Program-made: the position numbers and the translations under genes
Assembly: GCA_018340375.1 (NCBI GenBank)
Contig: JAFFJZ010000069.1
Location: 310,001-374,000, forward strand
Length of the DNA stretch: 64,000 nucleotides
Direction: 5' to 3'
Source: Gonatopus flavifemur
Taxonomy: Eukaryota; Arthropoda; Insecta; Hymenoptera; Dryinidae
Notes under the pieces: generated by a model
What the model was told of the DNA's origin: nothing
The model's database searches: none
Seen by the model: the letters and a program-made list of their open reading frames with translations, nothing else
Shown here: one piece after another, positions 23,153 through 34,353 of the stretch
Layout: every line of letters begins with the position of its first letter
Numbering within the stretch: position 1 is the stretch's first letter

Positions 23153-24280
23153 TCACCTAAGTTGATCAAAGTCCCTGTTAGATGAGATGACGATAACATT
23201 TGAGGTATCATCTTTTTTCACCAGAATACGTCCATTCCTCGACCAAGTATGGAGATATCCTTTAGACTTCGCAACTTCCTTAGTTTCTAAGAGAAGAGAG
23301 GCTATATCAGACGGCAGATATTCATTAAGATAAAGCCTAGACTTAGGTAGAGAGGGATTAATATCAGACGCGTCGACTAATCCTGTAGAACGTTTGGCCT
23401 CAAGTATTTTCGTTCGGAGAGAAGGAGAATCAAGCTCCATAAGGATCGTACGTGGACGCGATGTAGTTTTGGTGGAGCGAAGACGAAATGCTCTCACAAT
23501 GTTAGATTGGGTGATCTGAACATTAAGATGAGCCAAGACATCCATGATACGGCTCGGAATGAATTCATCAGGAAGTTCAGGTAATCCTGAAAGAGTGAGA
23601 AGGTTCCTATTTGATTGAGAGCGCAGCGCTCGAAGTTCTTCTTGCAACTTGGTATTTTGTTGTTCCAATTCAGAGATGCGTGCTGAGTGAGATTGAGAGT
23701 TATCTTCAATGGTTACAACACGCTGGCTCAGCGATATGAGGCTGGCATCAGTCATTTTGATAGAAGAGGAATTCTGTTCCAGTGAGGTTTTTAATTCCTG
23801 GTAGTCTTTAGTGAGCGATTTCACATCCTGATTGACTGTCATAACAGCCTGTTCAAGCCCAGCAAATTTGCTGGATGAAGAGGAGACATTGTTTTCGATG
23901 GAAGACAGTTGTTGAAGTCGAGCATGAACCTCAGTATTATTGCGTTCTTGCCGCTCAATGAAATTATCGAGTTTATCTGAGGATATTTGAATAGCTCTCA
24001 TAATATCATCTATGGTAAAGGTTGTATTAGGAGTAGTACCACCACTGGTGTTGCGATCAACCATCGAAGTTGACGGACAATCAACTTCCATTGATGAGGG
24101 AGGGATATCTCCAGACTTTTTGAAGGATTCCAAGGGACCTTCGCAAAGTACAAGCTCGTTGTTGTGGTTGTACGTTTTATGTAGTTTCACACAACCAGGA
24201 TGGAAATATTTTATGCACGGTGTACACTTAATGACATCCGTTTTCACAGATTTTCTGCAGATTGAGCAAATGTGATCCAT
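23153..24280 (-). CDS. LINE B ORF1 protein with PHD-like finger and coiled coil
   Basis: An intact 375-codon frame. The N-terminus is a PHD-like zinc finger (Cys5, Cys8, Cys19, Cys22, His27, Cys30). A coiled-coil-type middle (NTKLQEELRALRSQSNRNLL) leads to a C-terminal part with FIPSRIMDVLAHLNVQITQS and SRLYLNEYLPSDIASLLL, the pattern of nucleic-acid-binding ORF1 C-termini of CR1/Jockey-group elements. Its role would be RNA binding and chaperoning of the LINE RNA. The ORF2 start at 23104 lies 48 bases past its end. Confidence 0.85.
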   Translation of the reverse strand: MDHICSICRKSVKTDVIKCTPCIKYFHPGCVKLHKTYNHNNELVLCEGPLESFKKSGDIPPSSMEVDCPSTSMVDRNTSGGTTPNTTFTIDDIMRAIQISSDKLDNFIERQERNNTEVHARLQQLSSIENNVSSSSSKFAGLEQAVMTVNQDVKSLTKDYQELKTSLEQNSSSIKMTDASLISLSQRVVTIEDNSQSHSARISELEQQNTKLQEELRALRSQSNRNLLTLSGLPELPDEFIPSRIMDVLAHLNVQITQSNIVRAFRLRSTKTTSRPRTILMELDSPSLRTKILEAKRSTGLVDASDINPSLPKSRLYLNEYLPSDIASLLLETKEVAKSKGYLHTWSRNGRILVKKDDTSNVIVISSNRDFDQLR

Positions 24281-25129
24281 TGTAATAATGAAAAAGAGAA
24301 AAATCTGGTACTAATATGTGTGAAAATCCAAATAAAAAACGAGTTATATAGAAAAAAAAGTCGTTGTAGAAACGGTTAAGATGAGTATATGCTACGTTGG
24401 GTGAGAGAGAGTACCATCGATTAGTTAGAGAGACAGAGATGAGAGCAATAACGTAGAAAGAATACAACAACAGTGTGCACGTATCTATACACTCGGTATC
24501 ATAGTATATGTGTGACACACACAACGCAGTATGTACGAACGAACGCTAGTACTATAAAATAATCGCGCATTATAATTATGAATGTAATGAAAGTATTATT
24601 GAGAAATGCATCACCGAATTATTATCTATGTAGACCGCAAATGAGGATAGAGAAAGCATGTGTCAAAAACCTCGTTGAAAAGTGATGTGATACGAATTAG
24701 TATGCCAACAAAGATGTCGTCAAGGCTCCCGTTGGAAGGCAAGATTTATGCTGTGGAGTGTGGATGTGCTACAATGGCCAATACCTCAACGTTACCGTGA
24801 TGACGTGTAGAGAAGACAGACCAATCAATGATAAGAGGCGAATGATAAGCGCCACGCGCGAAAAGCACTTGTAATACACCAGCCTTGGTCTTCCCGCTTG
24901 GCAGATGCTCCAACAACACCGGATAAATGCAAATCACAAAACATCCACCATCGGCTGCCAACGAAACAGCTACTTATCGTTAGTTGCTCAAAAAAATGCC
25001 CGAGCCGATAAGGGATGCACTGAAACAAGGTCGACCCCAATAGGGCCACAAAATATGCAGTAAAACAGTAGACAAAGTAGAGCGAAGCAAGAGCGTGCAG
25101 GCTTATACTCACAGAGAGAGAGAGGTTAG

Positions 25130-25443
25130 GGGAGGGGGGGACAAATAGGGAGAATAGAGGAGATAAAAGACTTGGGAATAGGTGGGAAGGAAAAAAGAAG
25201 GATGGTAGTCATAAGATATAGGACGATAGAGGATAAAGAAAGGGTGATGAAGGAGAAGGGGATGCTAAAGGACATAGTGGAGAGGGTAGGAGAGGACTAT
25301 ACGTGGAAAGAGAGGAAGATAATGTGTAAAATGAGGGAAATAAGTTTTAGGTTGAAGAAAGAGGGGAAGAGAGTAGGTACAGGTTATGGAGGTGTCTGGA
25401 TAGAGGAAGATGGTGGAAATGAGATGAAGAAGAAGAGAAGCTG
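25130..25443 (+). pseudogene. LINE A ORF1, C-terminal part
   Basis: The frame resumes directly after the second 10-bp target duplication: EEIKDLGIGGKEKRRMVVIR, then DKERVMKEKGMLKDIVERVG and KIMCKMREISFRLKKEGKRV. This matches the RNA-binding (RRM-like plus C-terminal) end of LINE ORF1 proteins. An indel in the G run at about 25131-25141 shifts the frame near the junction. Confidence 0.6.
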
Positions 25444-25599
25444 AAAAGTAGGGGAGAGTGCTTTGGAGGATTGGGAGAAAGGGGAGAGGGGGAAAGGAAG
25501 AGGATTTTTAGGGGACAGGGGGGAGAGGAAGAAATAGAGAAAGAGGAAGTGAAAGACAAGAAAAGTGAGAGGGAGAGAAGGGAGGAAAGGGGGGTAAAA

Positions 25600-28500
25600 G
25601 TTGGTTTTTGGAACGTGGCAGGTTGAATAAACAAACAAGAGGATTTCTGGAAGGAGATAGAGGGATGGGATGTAGTGGGACTGGTAGAGACGTGGGTGGA
25701 GGAGAAGAGATGTGGTAAAGTGAAGAGGAAACTGCCAGAGGGATATGTTTGGAAGACACAATGGGCAGAAAGGAAGCATAGAAAGGGGAGGGCAAGTGGA
25801 GGGATTTTGATGGAAATCAGGGAGGAGATGGAGACAAGAGAGGAGAGGAAGGAAAGGATAGAGAAGAAGGGAATGCTGATGGAAGAAGTGCTCATAGGGG
25901 GGGAGAAATGGAGAGTTGCAACAATGTATGTGAATGGAAATATGAAGGAAATGATGGAGAATTTAAGCAAAAGGTTGAATGAAAGGGGTAAAATTGGAAG
26001 GGTAATAATAGGAGGGGACTTCAACGCGAGAACGGGGGATTTGGGAGGGCTAGTATGGGAAGAAGAGGGAGAGCATAAGGGGGGTAGGAGAAACGAAGAT
26101 AAGAGGATAAACAAGGAAGGGAGAATACTGCTGAAGATGATAGAAGAGGAAGGTTGGGGAATTCTGAATGGGGCGGTCATGGGGGATGAAGAAGGAGAAT
26201 TAACATACGTGGGGGTGAATGGGCAGACTGTAATAGATTACGTGATAGGAGATGGGAAAGCGTGGGAGGGGTGTAGAAAGTTGAAAGTGGGAGAAAGTGG
26301 GGAATCGGATCATATGCCGATTATTATGGAATTAGAAGGGGCAGAGGTGAAAAGGGAAAAGTGCAAGGAGTGAGTGGAAAGGTGTGATTGGTCGGAGGTG
26401 GGTATAGAGGTGTACAAGAGAAATATGGAGGGGTGGGAAGGAGGTGGGTTGGAGGGTGAGTGTCTAAGAAGGAGAATAGCAGAGAAAGTGAAAAGGGCGA
26501 TAAAGTGGAAAAGAATTAGAGTAGGAAAGGGATATAGGAAGAATAGTTGGTGGGACGAGAGCTGCAGAAATGAGAAAAGGGAGGTGAGAAAAAAGATAAA
26601 GGAGTGGAAAAAAGGGAAAGGCTCAATAGAGGGGATAATGGAAGTGAAAAAGGGTTTCAGGCGAATATGTTAAGAGAGGAAGAGGGAAAAGAGAGAACGA
26701 ATGATAGAGGAGATAAAAAAGGTAAAAGATCAGAGACAGATGTGGGTTTGGGTTAACAGGGAGAGAAAAAAGAGGAAAGAGATAAATGAGAAGATTGGGA
26801 TGGGGGAATGGGAAGAGTATTTTATGAGTCTGCTAGGAGGGGTAGAGAGGAGGGTGAGAACTGGGAACGGGGGTGTTGAGATAGAAGAGTGTGCGCAGAT
26901 AGAGGAAAGTGGATTCGGGGAGTTATGGGAGGGTTTGAAGAAAGGTAAGGCGGCGGGAATAGACGGGTGACAGAACGAATGTTGGATGTATGGGGGTAGA
27001 CGGCTGGAAGAAGAGGTGGAAAGGGTGATAAAGGATATTTGGGAGAGTGGGAGGATACCGGAGGAATGGAGGGAGGGGTGCATAATACCAATTGTGAAAA
27101 AGGGGGAGGGTAAAAAGGTGGAGGATTACAGGGGGTTGGCGCTGATGTCAACAATGTATAAGTTGTATACGACACTGCTGACGAGAAGGTTGGAGAAAGA
27201 AGTGTAGGAGAAGGGTATGTTGGCAGGGGATCAAACTGGGTTTAGGAAGGGAGTAGGAACAGTGGACAATATATACGCCCTGAATTATTTGATAGGGAGG
27301 GAGATAGAAAAGAAAAGAAAGTTGGCGGCGGTGTTTATAGACTTGAAGGTGGCTTTTGATTCGGTAGATAGGGAAGTGCTATGGAAATCAATGAAAAAAA
27401 GAGGGGTAGATGAGGGTTTGATAGACAGGGTATAAGAAATTTATAGGGAGACGAAAGTGAGGGTAAAGATAGGAGATAAGTATACGGAGGAATTTTGGCT
27501 GGCGAAAGGGATTAGACAGGGGAGTCCTCTGAGTCCGTTATTGTTCAATTTAATGATCGTGGACCTAGAAGAAGAGATGGCGAGGAGTGAGATAGGTGGG
27601 GTAAAAGTAGATGGGAGGAAAATATGGACGATGAGTGACGCGGATGATGTGGTAGTTTTGGCGGAAGAGGAAGATTTGCAACTGGTACTAGGAGAACTGA
27701 GGAGATATTTTAGGATCAAGAGGCTGGAAGTAAATGTGGGAAAGACGAAGATTATGAAGTTTGGGAAAAGAGGGGGGGGGGAGAGGAATAGAAGGTGGAA
27801 GTAGGGGGAAGGGGAAATAGAGGAAGTGAAGGAATTCAGGTACTTGGGGTATGTATTTAAGAGCAATGGAAAGCAAGAGGCACAGATGGAGGATAGGGTT
27901 AGGAAGGCAGGAGAAGTTATGAGGGTAGTTTGGGGAATAGGGGAGAGGATTTTGAAAGGGGATTGGAGGAGAAGGATATCATTATGGGATAAACTGGCTG
28001 GGAGTGTAATTGAATATGGGGCGGAAATTTGGGGATGGAAGGAACGAGAAGAGGTGGAGAAGTTGCAAGAAAGGTATATGAGATGGTTATTAAAATTAAA
28101 TAGGGAGACACCAGGATACATGTTCCGGGAGGAGTTGAAGAGGGACAAAATGAGGGTAAGATTAAAGAAAAGGGCAATAGAGTTTGGGAGGAAATCAAGG
28201 GAAGGTAGGGCGGGAGAGGTAGCATTGAGATGTAGGAAGGAGATGATGAAAGAGAGAGGTACATCAAAGTGGGAGCAAGAAAGGAGGGAAGGGCTAGAAG
28301 ATGTAAACTTGTTAGAGGAGGTGACGGGGGATATGAGGGATACAGGGGTGGGGGAAATGGGATGGATGGAAAGGGACAGGGAGATGCAAGCAATGGAGAG
28401 ATGGGAAAGGATAGTGGGATCGAGATACAATAGATGGTATAAGGAGGTAATGGTGGAGGGGGTACCTGAATATTTGAAAGAAGGAGGGAGAATGGGGAGG

Positions 28501-28788
28501 GTAAGGAGAATAGCGAGGTTTAGGTTAGGAAATGAGATGAGGGGAGGAAGATACTGAGAGATAAGGGAGGAGGAAAACAGATGTAGGGTATGTGGGATGG
28601 AGGAAGAAAACTGGGAGCATGTGTTAGAGGTGTGTATGGGAATGGATGACACGCAAATAGGGGAACAGATCAGGGAAATATTAGGAGAGGAGGGGAAAGG
28701 GGAGGAATGGATGGTTAGGTTGGAGAAAAAGAGGAAGGAAGGATTTGGGGGGGAAGGGGAATGCGTGGATGTATGGAAGGATGAATGA
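25600..28788 (+). pseudogene. LINE A ORF2: endonuclease and reverse transcriptase, eight internal stops in one frame
   Basis: One frame runs from the APE endonuclease start (KVGFWNVAG) to TGA at 28786-28788. Motifs in order: VGLVETWVEEK, IIGGDFNARTGD, SGESDHMPII (endonuclease); GCIIPIVKKGEGKKVEDYRG, FIDLKVAFDSVDREVLW, KGIRQGSPLSPLLFNL and MSDADDVVVLAEE (RT); and near the end a CRVCGMEEENWEHVLEVC zinc-knuckle-like CCHC region, typical of R1-clade LINEs. The YADD box has Asp for Tyr. Stops interrupt at 25624 (TGA), 26371 (TGA), 26671 (TAA), 26968 (TGA), 27205 (TAG), 27433 (TAA), 27802 (TAG) and 28555 (TGA), yet there is no net frameshift over 3.1 kb. Dead copy. Confidence 0.9.
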
Positions 28789-29134
28789 AAGGATCTCGAT
28801 CTCTCTCTCTAAAGCATGAGGTGTGATTAGTGATAAGTAGATTAAGGAGATTAGGTTAAGGAGATAGGCTGAGTTGAATTAGGCTAAGATAATTGTGAGA
28901 AGAAGAGTGTAAGGAGTTGTAATGGAGGCGCCTGTAAGTTCTGTAAACAGGCGCCGAAAAGAAATAAATATACATACATACATACATACATACATACATA
29001 CATACCCTAAAAACTGACATCCATTGAATTGATTCGTTGAATTTCTTCACTCATATTTTAATGAAACAGTATTATTATTTTTATTCCTACATATAAATTA
29101 CTTTATAAGTCTTCGTAAAATTTTATTAACACAG

Positions 29135-29242
29135 GATAATTGTACCAATGTGTTCAAGAGATTTTGTTTTCAAGTGCTTCGGAAAATTCCACCTGATGTT
29201 CTTTTACAAGATGATCTCGTGGTGAAATATGTTCTCGTATGA
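29135..29242 (+). other. Possible orphan terminal exon
   Basis: An acceptor-like TTTTATTAACACAG precedes 36 codons ending in TGA: DNCTNVFKRFCFQVLRKIPP then DVLLQDDLVVKYVLV. Before LINE A inserted it lay about 0.8 kb behind exon 5 of the BEN gene, on the same strand, so it could be an alternative last exon of that gene. I recognise no family. Confidence 0.2.
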
Positions 29243-29317
29243 ACAGATTTCCCCTTAACTCACGAGTCATATCTTGCGCTACAGTTTTCATTGTTTATGC
29301 AATATCTTTAAGAGGAT

Positions 29318-29397
29318 ACCAGCGTTTACCATTCAAACCCGTTGTTGAGGAAAGGACGAACTTATACGATAGAAAGAGGGCCGAAGCAAACGCTGGT
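29318..29397. mobile_element. 80-bp MITE, copy near 29.3 kb
   Basis: Ends ACCAGCGTTT...AAACGCTGGT. Same length as the copies at 15900 and 16098. Confidence 0.65.
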
Positions 29398-29652
29398 TTA
29401 AAAATTCAAGTAGATCTGCGGATCTCTTCAAGTTCACTCTTGGAATTTTCTACTGAGATTTTATATGGAAAATTGAATCCATTGGATAATACATACTTTA
29501 CATATGAAAGCACATGTTATACCAAACAAATTTTTCGTTGCCTGCGTGCAGATTGAAGATTCAAAAAAAGTTATATTTTGTTTTCGCAAATTAGTGTTTC
29601 TCAATTGGAATATTTTATTATTGGTGATGATTTGAGCATTTACTGAAGGCAA

Positions 29653-30017
29653 CCTAGATAGCACACGAGTATCCCAAATCAATTCTTCAAACATAACTCT
29701 TGGAGAGCTCTTTTAGAATACAAAGTGTTCTTAAAGAGTTTCAGAAACAATTCGATTCGTCAGACATTTGCGAGTTCTCTCAAAATTCTATGAGACTTTT
29801 TCGAGAATTTCAATGTTTCAGAAAGAATCCGATTCGTCAGACATTTCCGAGTTCCGTTAAAATTCTCGAAGAAGTCTTATAGAATTTTGAGAGAACTCGG
29901 AAATGTCTGACGAATCGAATTCTTTTTCAAACTCTTCAAAAACACTTTGTATTCTGAAAGAGCTCTTCAAGAGTTCTTTTTTCAGAATTCATTTGGGATA
30001 GTCGTGTGCTATCTGGG
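29653..30017. mobile_element. 365-bp hairpin MITE of the CCCAGAYAGCAC family
   Basis: Left end CCTAGATAGCACACGAGT and right end GTCGTGTGCTATCTGGG pair. The arms (GTTTCAGAAACAATTCGATT...ACATTTGCGAGTTCTCTC and its reverse complement) match for well over 100 bp each, with an internal direct copy of GATTCGTCAGACATTT. Confidence 0.8.
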
Positions 30018-30203
30018 AAAGGGTTAATTACACACACTATGTATCATTTATTCATAACTATTTTCATCACATGTTTTATATTTCGTTATGTGTTATTATA
30101 AAAATAAAAGTTTTTCAAAAGTTTTATAGTGTTCTTAGAAATTGGAATATTTGTCATTCTTGAATAATCATAACTTACCATGTACCTTATTTCAGTTTGA
30201 ATT

Positions 30204-30431
30204 CCCTGGTAAAACGAACCCATTGATTCTTGCCAAATCTGATTGAATTTGTACAATGTTCTGATTAATCTCTATGCAGCCTATTATCAATAAGATTTAA
30301 TCAGTTGAAAATATTTTTTCAATATCTTTCTGGTTGAATCTCGCCAGATCCGATTGAATCATGTACAATGTTCCGACAAAATCCTATTAAATTCCATTTA
30401 ATCGGATTTTATGGATTTTTTTTAACCAGGG
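30204..30431. mobile_element. 228-bp CCCTGGT-ended MITE
   Basis: Ends CCCTGGTAAAA and TTTAACCAGGG. The interior repeats RATTGAATCTNGCCAGATCC-like words. The same left end (CCCTGGTTAACAGAATCCA) recurs at 51818. Confidence 0.6.
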
Positions 30432-30907
30432 TTGTTTGTTGAAATGAATTGAGGATTGAAAATATAAAAATTTTCAATGCTATTAAGGTCAATGATCTGA
30501 TTTTTTTTCAAAAATTTCACCACAGTAAGTTTTCCGTTACACCAGAAATTTTCATCCTACAATGTTTCTCATGTTATATGGTAATAGTAATGTGTTACTA
30601 ACTGCAAATATTGACATTGATTCTTAAAATCTATTGAAGGAGCAGAAATGTAAATGTAAAATTCCAAAAATTTAACGGCATTTCATGGAAAAAACGATAT
30701 AAAATACTCACACAAATTCGAAGATATTCATTTCAAATCATTGTTATTCATACAAATTCAGAAAAAAAATGAGTCCAATAAGCAAGAGAAATTGAGAGTT
30801 TTTCATTGAATTGAATATCTTCATAGAAAATCATGGAAAATATAGAGAAATTTGCATGGAAATTCAGAGAAATTTTTTCGCTAGGTTAACAAATTCTCAT
30901 TTCCAAT

Positions 30908-31308
30908 GTCTCATAAACATTCCATGAAAACCTAAATAAAACTATACCAGACATTCGTACATCCCTGGTATATACATGCGATGTTTCCTGAACGTCCCGA
31001 AACATTTTCAGAACATTCCAATGTTTCAGAAGACGTTCCAAAAATATTCCCATACAGCACCGGGAGGTTCTATCAATATCCTTGGAAAGTCTTCTGAAAC
31101 ATTGGAATGTTCTGAAAATGTTTCGGGACGTTCAGGAAACATCGCATGTATATACCAGGGATGTACGACTGTCTGGTATAGTTTTATTTAGGTTTTCATG
31201 GGATGTCTCATAAACACTGTGGAGTGGGACTATGGATACGTTTTTAAAACGTTTTGAGAACGTTCGGTGCTGTTTGGGTTGATAGAATCTCCCGGTGCTA
31301 TATGGGAA
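30908..31308. mobile_element. Composite hairpin: two overlapping inverted-repeat elements
   Basis: Arms of about 130 bp (30908-31048 and 31087-31215) are almost exact reverse complements (CTATACCAGACATTCGTACA...). Overlapping them, CCCATACAGCACCGGGAGGT at 31050 pairs with CTCCCGGTGCTATATGGGA ending near 31308. One element has inserted in the arm of the other. A related copy starts at 41189. Confidence 0.7.
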
Positions 31309-31499
31309 GTGTAATATTTTATTGAATAGTTTTAAAGTTGATAATAAAATTGTTAATTGAGCGATTTTAGAAACAGATGATTTTTGACGAAAATCAATGC
31401 TGCATGCGTATCGGCGTCTAGTGGAGAGGCGTGATCATATGTACGAAGGAAGGAGGGAGGAGAACTGAGAGGAACATTGGCAACGCTTCCATCATCTTG

Positions 31500-32597
31500 A
31501 CACAGAAGGTGAAAGAAGTAGTGGAAAAGTCGTGGGAAAGTATAGGATGAGTTGTTGGTGGCATTCTAACGTTCTTTCTCTCATTCCCACTGTTCTATGG
31601 GTGATTCACGGGGTATTCCTATACTGTGACAGCTATCTGTGATATGTTAGATCATGTCCTGATAATGATACAAGGATTTCGAAGCAATCAGAATGATGTA
31701 AACGGGAAAAGTAGTGCAAAAGTATAGGACGAGTTGTTGGTGGCATTCTAACGTTTTTTTCTCATTCCCACTGTTCTACGGTTGATCTATTGGGTATTTC
31801 TATACTGTAAGAGCTATCTGGGATATGTAAGGTCACGTGAAAATAATTATACAAGGATTTCGGATGGATCGAAACGATTCAAATGGCAAAAGTAGTGGAA
31901 AAGTAGTGGAAGAGTAGCGGATGAGTTGTTGTTGGGATTCTAACGTTTTTTTCTCATTCCCACTGTTCTATGGGTGATCTGCGGGGTATCTCTATACTGT
32001 GAGAGCTATTTGGGATATGTTAGATCATGTCACGATAATGATACAAGGATTTCGGATCGATTGGAACGATTTGAATGGGAAAAGTAGTGGAAAAGTAGTG
32101 GAAGAGTAGCGGATGAGTTGTTGGTGGGATTCTAACGTTTTTTTTTTCTCATTCCCACTGTTCTATGGGTGATCTATGGGGTATTTTTATACTGTGAGAG
32201 CTCTCTGGGATATGTTAGATCATGTGAAAATACCTGTACATGAATTTCAGATAAATCAGAACGTTTTAAACGGGAAAAGTAGTGGAAAAGTAATGGAAAA
32301 GTAGCGGATGAGTTATTGGTGGCATCTTAACTTTTTCTTTCTCATTCCCACTGTCTTATGGGTGATCTATGGGGGTACTTCTTTACTGTGAGAGCCATCT
32401 GTGATATGTGAGGTCATGTGAAAATAATCATACATGGGTTTAGGATGAATCAGAACAGCTAGGACGGGAGAAGTAGTGGAAAAGTAGTGGAAAATTAGCC
32501 GATGAGTTATTGGTGGCATTCTGACGTTTTTTTCTCATTCCCACTGTTCTATGGGTGATCTATGTGGTATTTCCATACTGTGAGAGGTATCTGGGAC
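31500..32597 (+). repeat. Roughly 190-bp satellite, forward block
   Basis: About six units, marked by CTATGGGTGATCTATGGGG at about 31596, 31775, 31968, 32163, 32355 and 32549 (spacing about 180-195 bp). Each unit also has AGTAGTGGAAAAGTAGTGG, GATGAGTTGTTGGTGGCATT and TGTGAGAGCTATCTGGGATA. Units differ by scattered substitutions. No coding content. Confidence 0.85.
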
Positions 32598-33288
32598 TTT
32601 TCCACTACTCTTCTTATTTAAATCGTCCCCTTCGATCTGAAATCCTTGTACAATTTCTTTGACATGATCTAACATATCCCAGATAGCTCTCAAAGTATAC
32701 AAGTGACCCATACATCACTCATAGAACAGTTAGAATGTGGAAAAAACGTTCGAATGTCACCAACGACCCATCCACTACTTTTGCACTACTTTTCGACTGC
32801 TTTTCCCATTCAAATCTTTTCGATTGATCCGAAATCCTCGTATAATTATTTTCACGTGATCTAATTAATCCCAGATAGCTCTCACAGTATAGAAATACCC
32901 CGGAGATCAGCCATAGAACAGTGGGAATGAGAAAAAGAACGTTAGACTGCCCCCAGTAACTCATCCGCTACCTTTGCACTACTTTTCCACTACTTTTCCC
33001 ATTTAAACCGTTCTGATTCATCCGAAATCCATGGATGAATATTTTCACATGATCCAACATATCCCAGATACCTCTCACAGTATGGAAATACCCCATAGAT
33101 CACCCATACAACAGTGGGAATGAGACAAAAACGTCAGAATGCCACCAATAATCATCCGCTAATTTTCCACTACTTCTCCCGTCCTAGCTGTTCTGATTCA
33201 TCCTAAACCCTTGTATAATTATTGTGACATGATCCAACATATCCGTGATACCTCCCACAGTGTAGACATATCCCATCGAATTCTCATC
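32598..33288 (-). repeat. Roughly 190-bp satellite, inverted block 1
   Basis: At about 32597 the array switches strand in the middle of a unit. The same words now read as reverse complements (TTTTCCACTACTTTTCCCAT, ACATATCCCAGATAGCTCTC). The block is interrupted at 33289 by a foldback element. Confidence 0.85.
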
Positions 33289-34353
33289 CACGGAGAAAAC
33301 TGAATAGTGATATCAATCAAACCAATGGTATCTCGTACTTAACGATTTAGTGGAATATGGACAGACCAAATGTTTAGTATTAGAAACAGAATGCACATAC
33401 AGTTCATGTCACCATAACAAGTCAAATTAATTTTACTAAACTTGTATTTCATTCGATTACCCAAGCATTGTTATTTGTACCAAACAGTGAATGGTCGCAT
33501 AATTGATTCCACCACACAAATCATCTATTCCGCGGAATGGGCATGATCATTTTTACCAAACAACAATATGAATTTGATTCAACAATAAAAAAGTTCTTGT
33601 TATATTATGAAGGTTGTTGTGTTGTCTTTAGAAATAATTTCCCAAAGCAGCAAAAATTTTGATTGTTTGACATTCATTACTGTTTAGTTGAGCGTGAAGT
33701 TGTAGCATCGAACATCGATTGCACATGACATTCAGGGTGCTGAAAGCGGGAATCGAACCTCAACATCCTACCTACCTACCTACCTACCTACCTACACCTA
33801 ACGCGTTTACCACTTGAGCTAAACTGAACATATAATTTTCCTAGCTTTGCGTATCTCTTATAAGTGTTTGGAGAACTTATGATTAGAGAATACTGTTGAA
33901 ACAATTTTGGATTTTCTAAATAAATTGATTTTGTGAAGTGCTGATTATCAAGACGAGAATCATGATAGGCATATTCCATATACGAGTTATCATCAACTCC
34001 TTTCCTACCACTAACACATTTATGAGAAAAAAAATCGTTTATAAACAAAACAGTGTCGGTAAGCGAGGAGAGTTCGTATATTCGGTTATGTTCGACTCGT
34101 TTCGGTTCACTCCGCTCGAGCGCGAATAAAATAGTTATTATTACTAAACAGCGTAGTAAAGGCAATTGAGTCAGTTAAACTAACTACACCATCCGTAATA
34201 TTGATCATACATGGATTACTGCACCGTTTTGTTGAAATCACGGATCTTTGCTGAATTATATTTAGTAGAATAAATTGATTGCTTAGTGCTTTCAACAAAA
34301 CAAGGTTCTACTCAACGATAATGGTGAACCTCACTATTCCAGTTTTCTCCGTG
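33289..34353. mobile_element. 1,065-bp CACGGAGAAAA-ended element inside the satellite, with tRNA-like sequence
   Basis: Left end CACGGAGAAAACTGAATAGT and right end ACTATTCCAGTTTTCTCCGTG are inverted repeats. The satellite continues on both sides mid-unit (AATTCTCAT before, TAGAAAAGTTGG after). The interior includes an ATTCCGCGGAAT palindrome and a tRNA-like stretch at 33738-33828. No transposase. Confidence 0.7.
33738..33828 (-). ncRNA. tRNA-like sequence (A and B boxes) with (TAGG)n in the middle
   Basis: Minus strand: A box TAGCTCAAGTGGTAAACGCG at about 33821-33802 and B box GGTTCGATTCCC at 33759-33748. The two internal RNA polymerase III promoter boxes are separated by a (TAGG)n microsatellite at the place of the anticodon arm. 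It cannot fold as a normal tRNA, so this is a tRNA-derived relic or SINE-like promoter. Confidence 0.5.

Larger units (their letters stand above)
19891..25119 (-). mobile_element. CR1/Jockey-type LINE (LINE B) inserted in LINE A
   Basis: The direct repeat GAGAGGTTAG flanks it at 19881-19890 and 25120-25129, and LINE A ORF1 continues across the site. The 3' tail, on the minus strand, is (ATCT)n at about 19891-19910. Length is 5.23 kb with an approximately 0.84-kb 5' leader, ORF1 and ORF2, so it looks full length. It is younger than LINE A and much better preserved. Confidence 0.9.
18429..28999 (+). mobile_element. R1-like LINE (LINE A) with 17-bp target duplication, split by LINE B
   Basis: The 17-bp direct repeat ACATACCCTAAAAACTG occurs at 18412-18428 and 29000-29016, immediately outside the element. 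The 3' end is a (CATA)n tail at about 28970-29000. Without LINE B the element is about 5.3 kb, a full-length size for two-ORF LINEs. The coding strand is strikingly purine-rich (long A/G runs). It lies about 85 bp past the BEN stop at 18328. Confidence 0.9.

Noticed and set aside
27441..28652. A 403-codon minus-strand open frame and many similar Ser/Pro/Leu-rich frames in 18.6-19.8 and 25.3-28.7 kb
   Set aside because: They are antisense shadows of the purine-rich LINE A coding strand. A C/T-rich complement rarely contains stops, and no motif is present.
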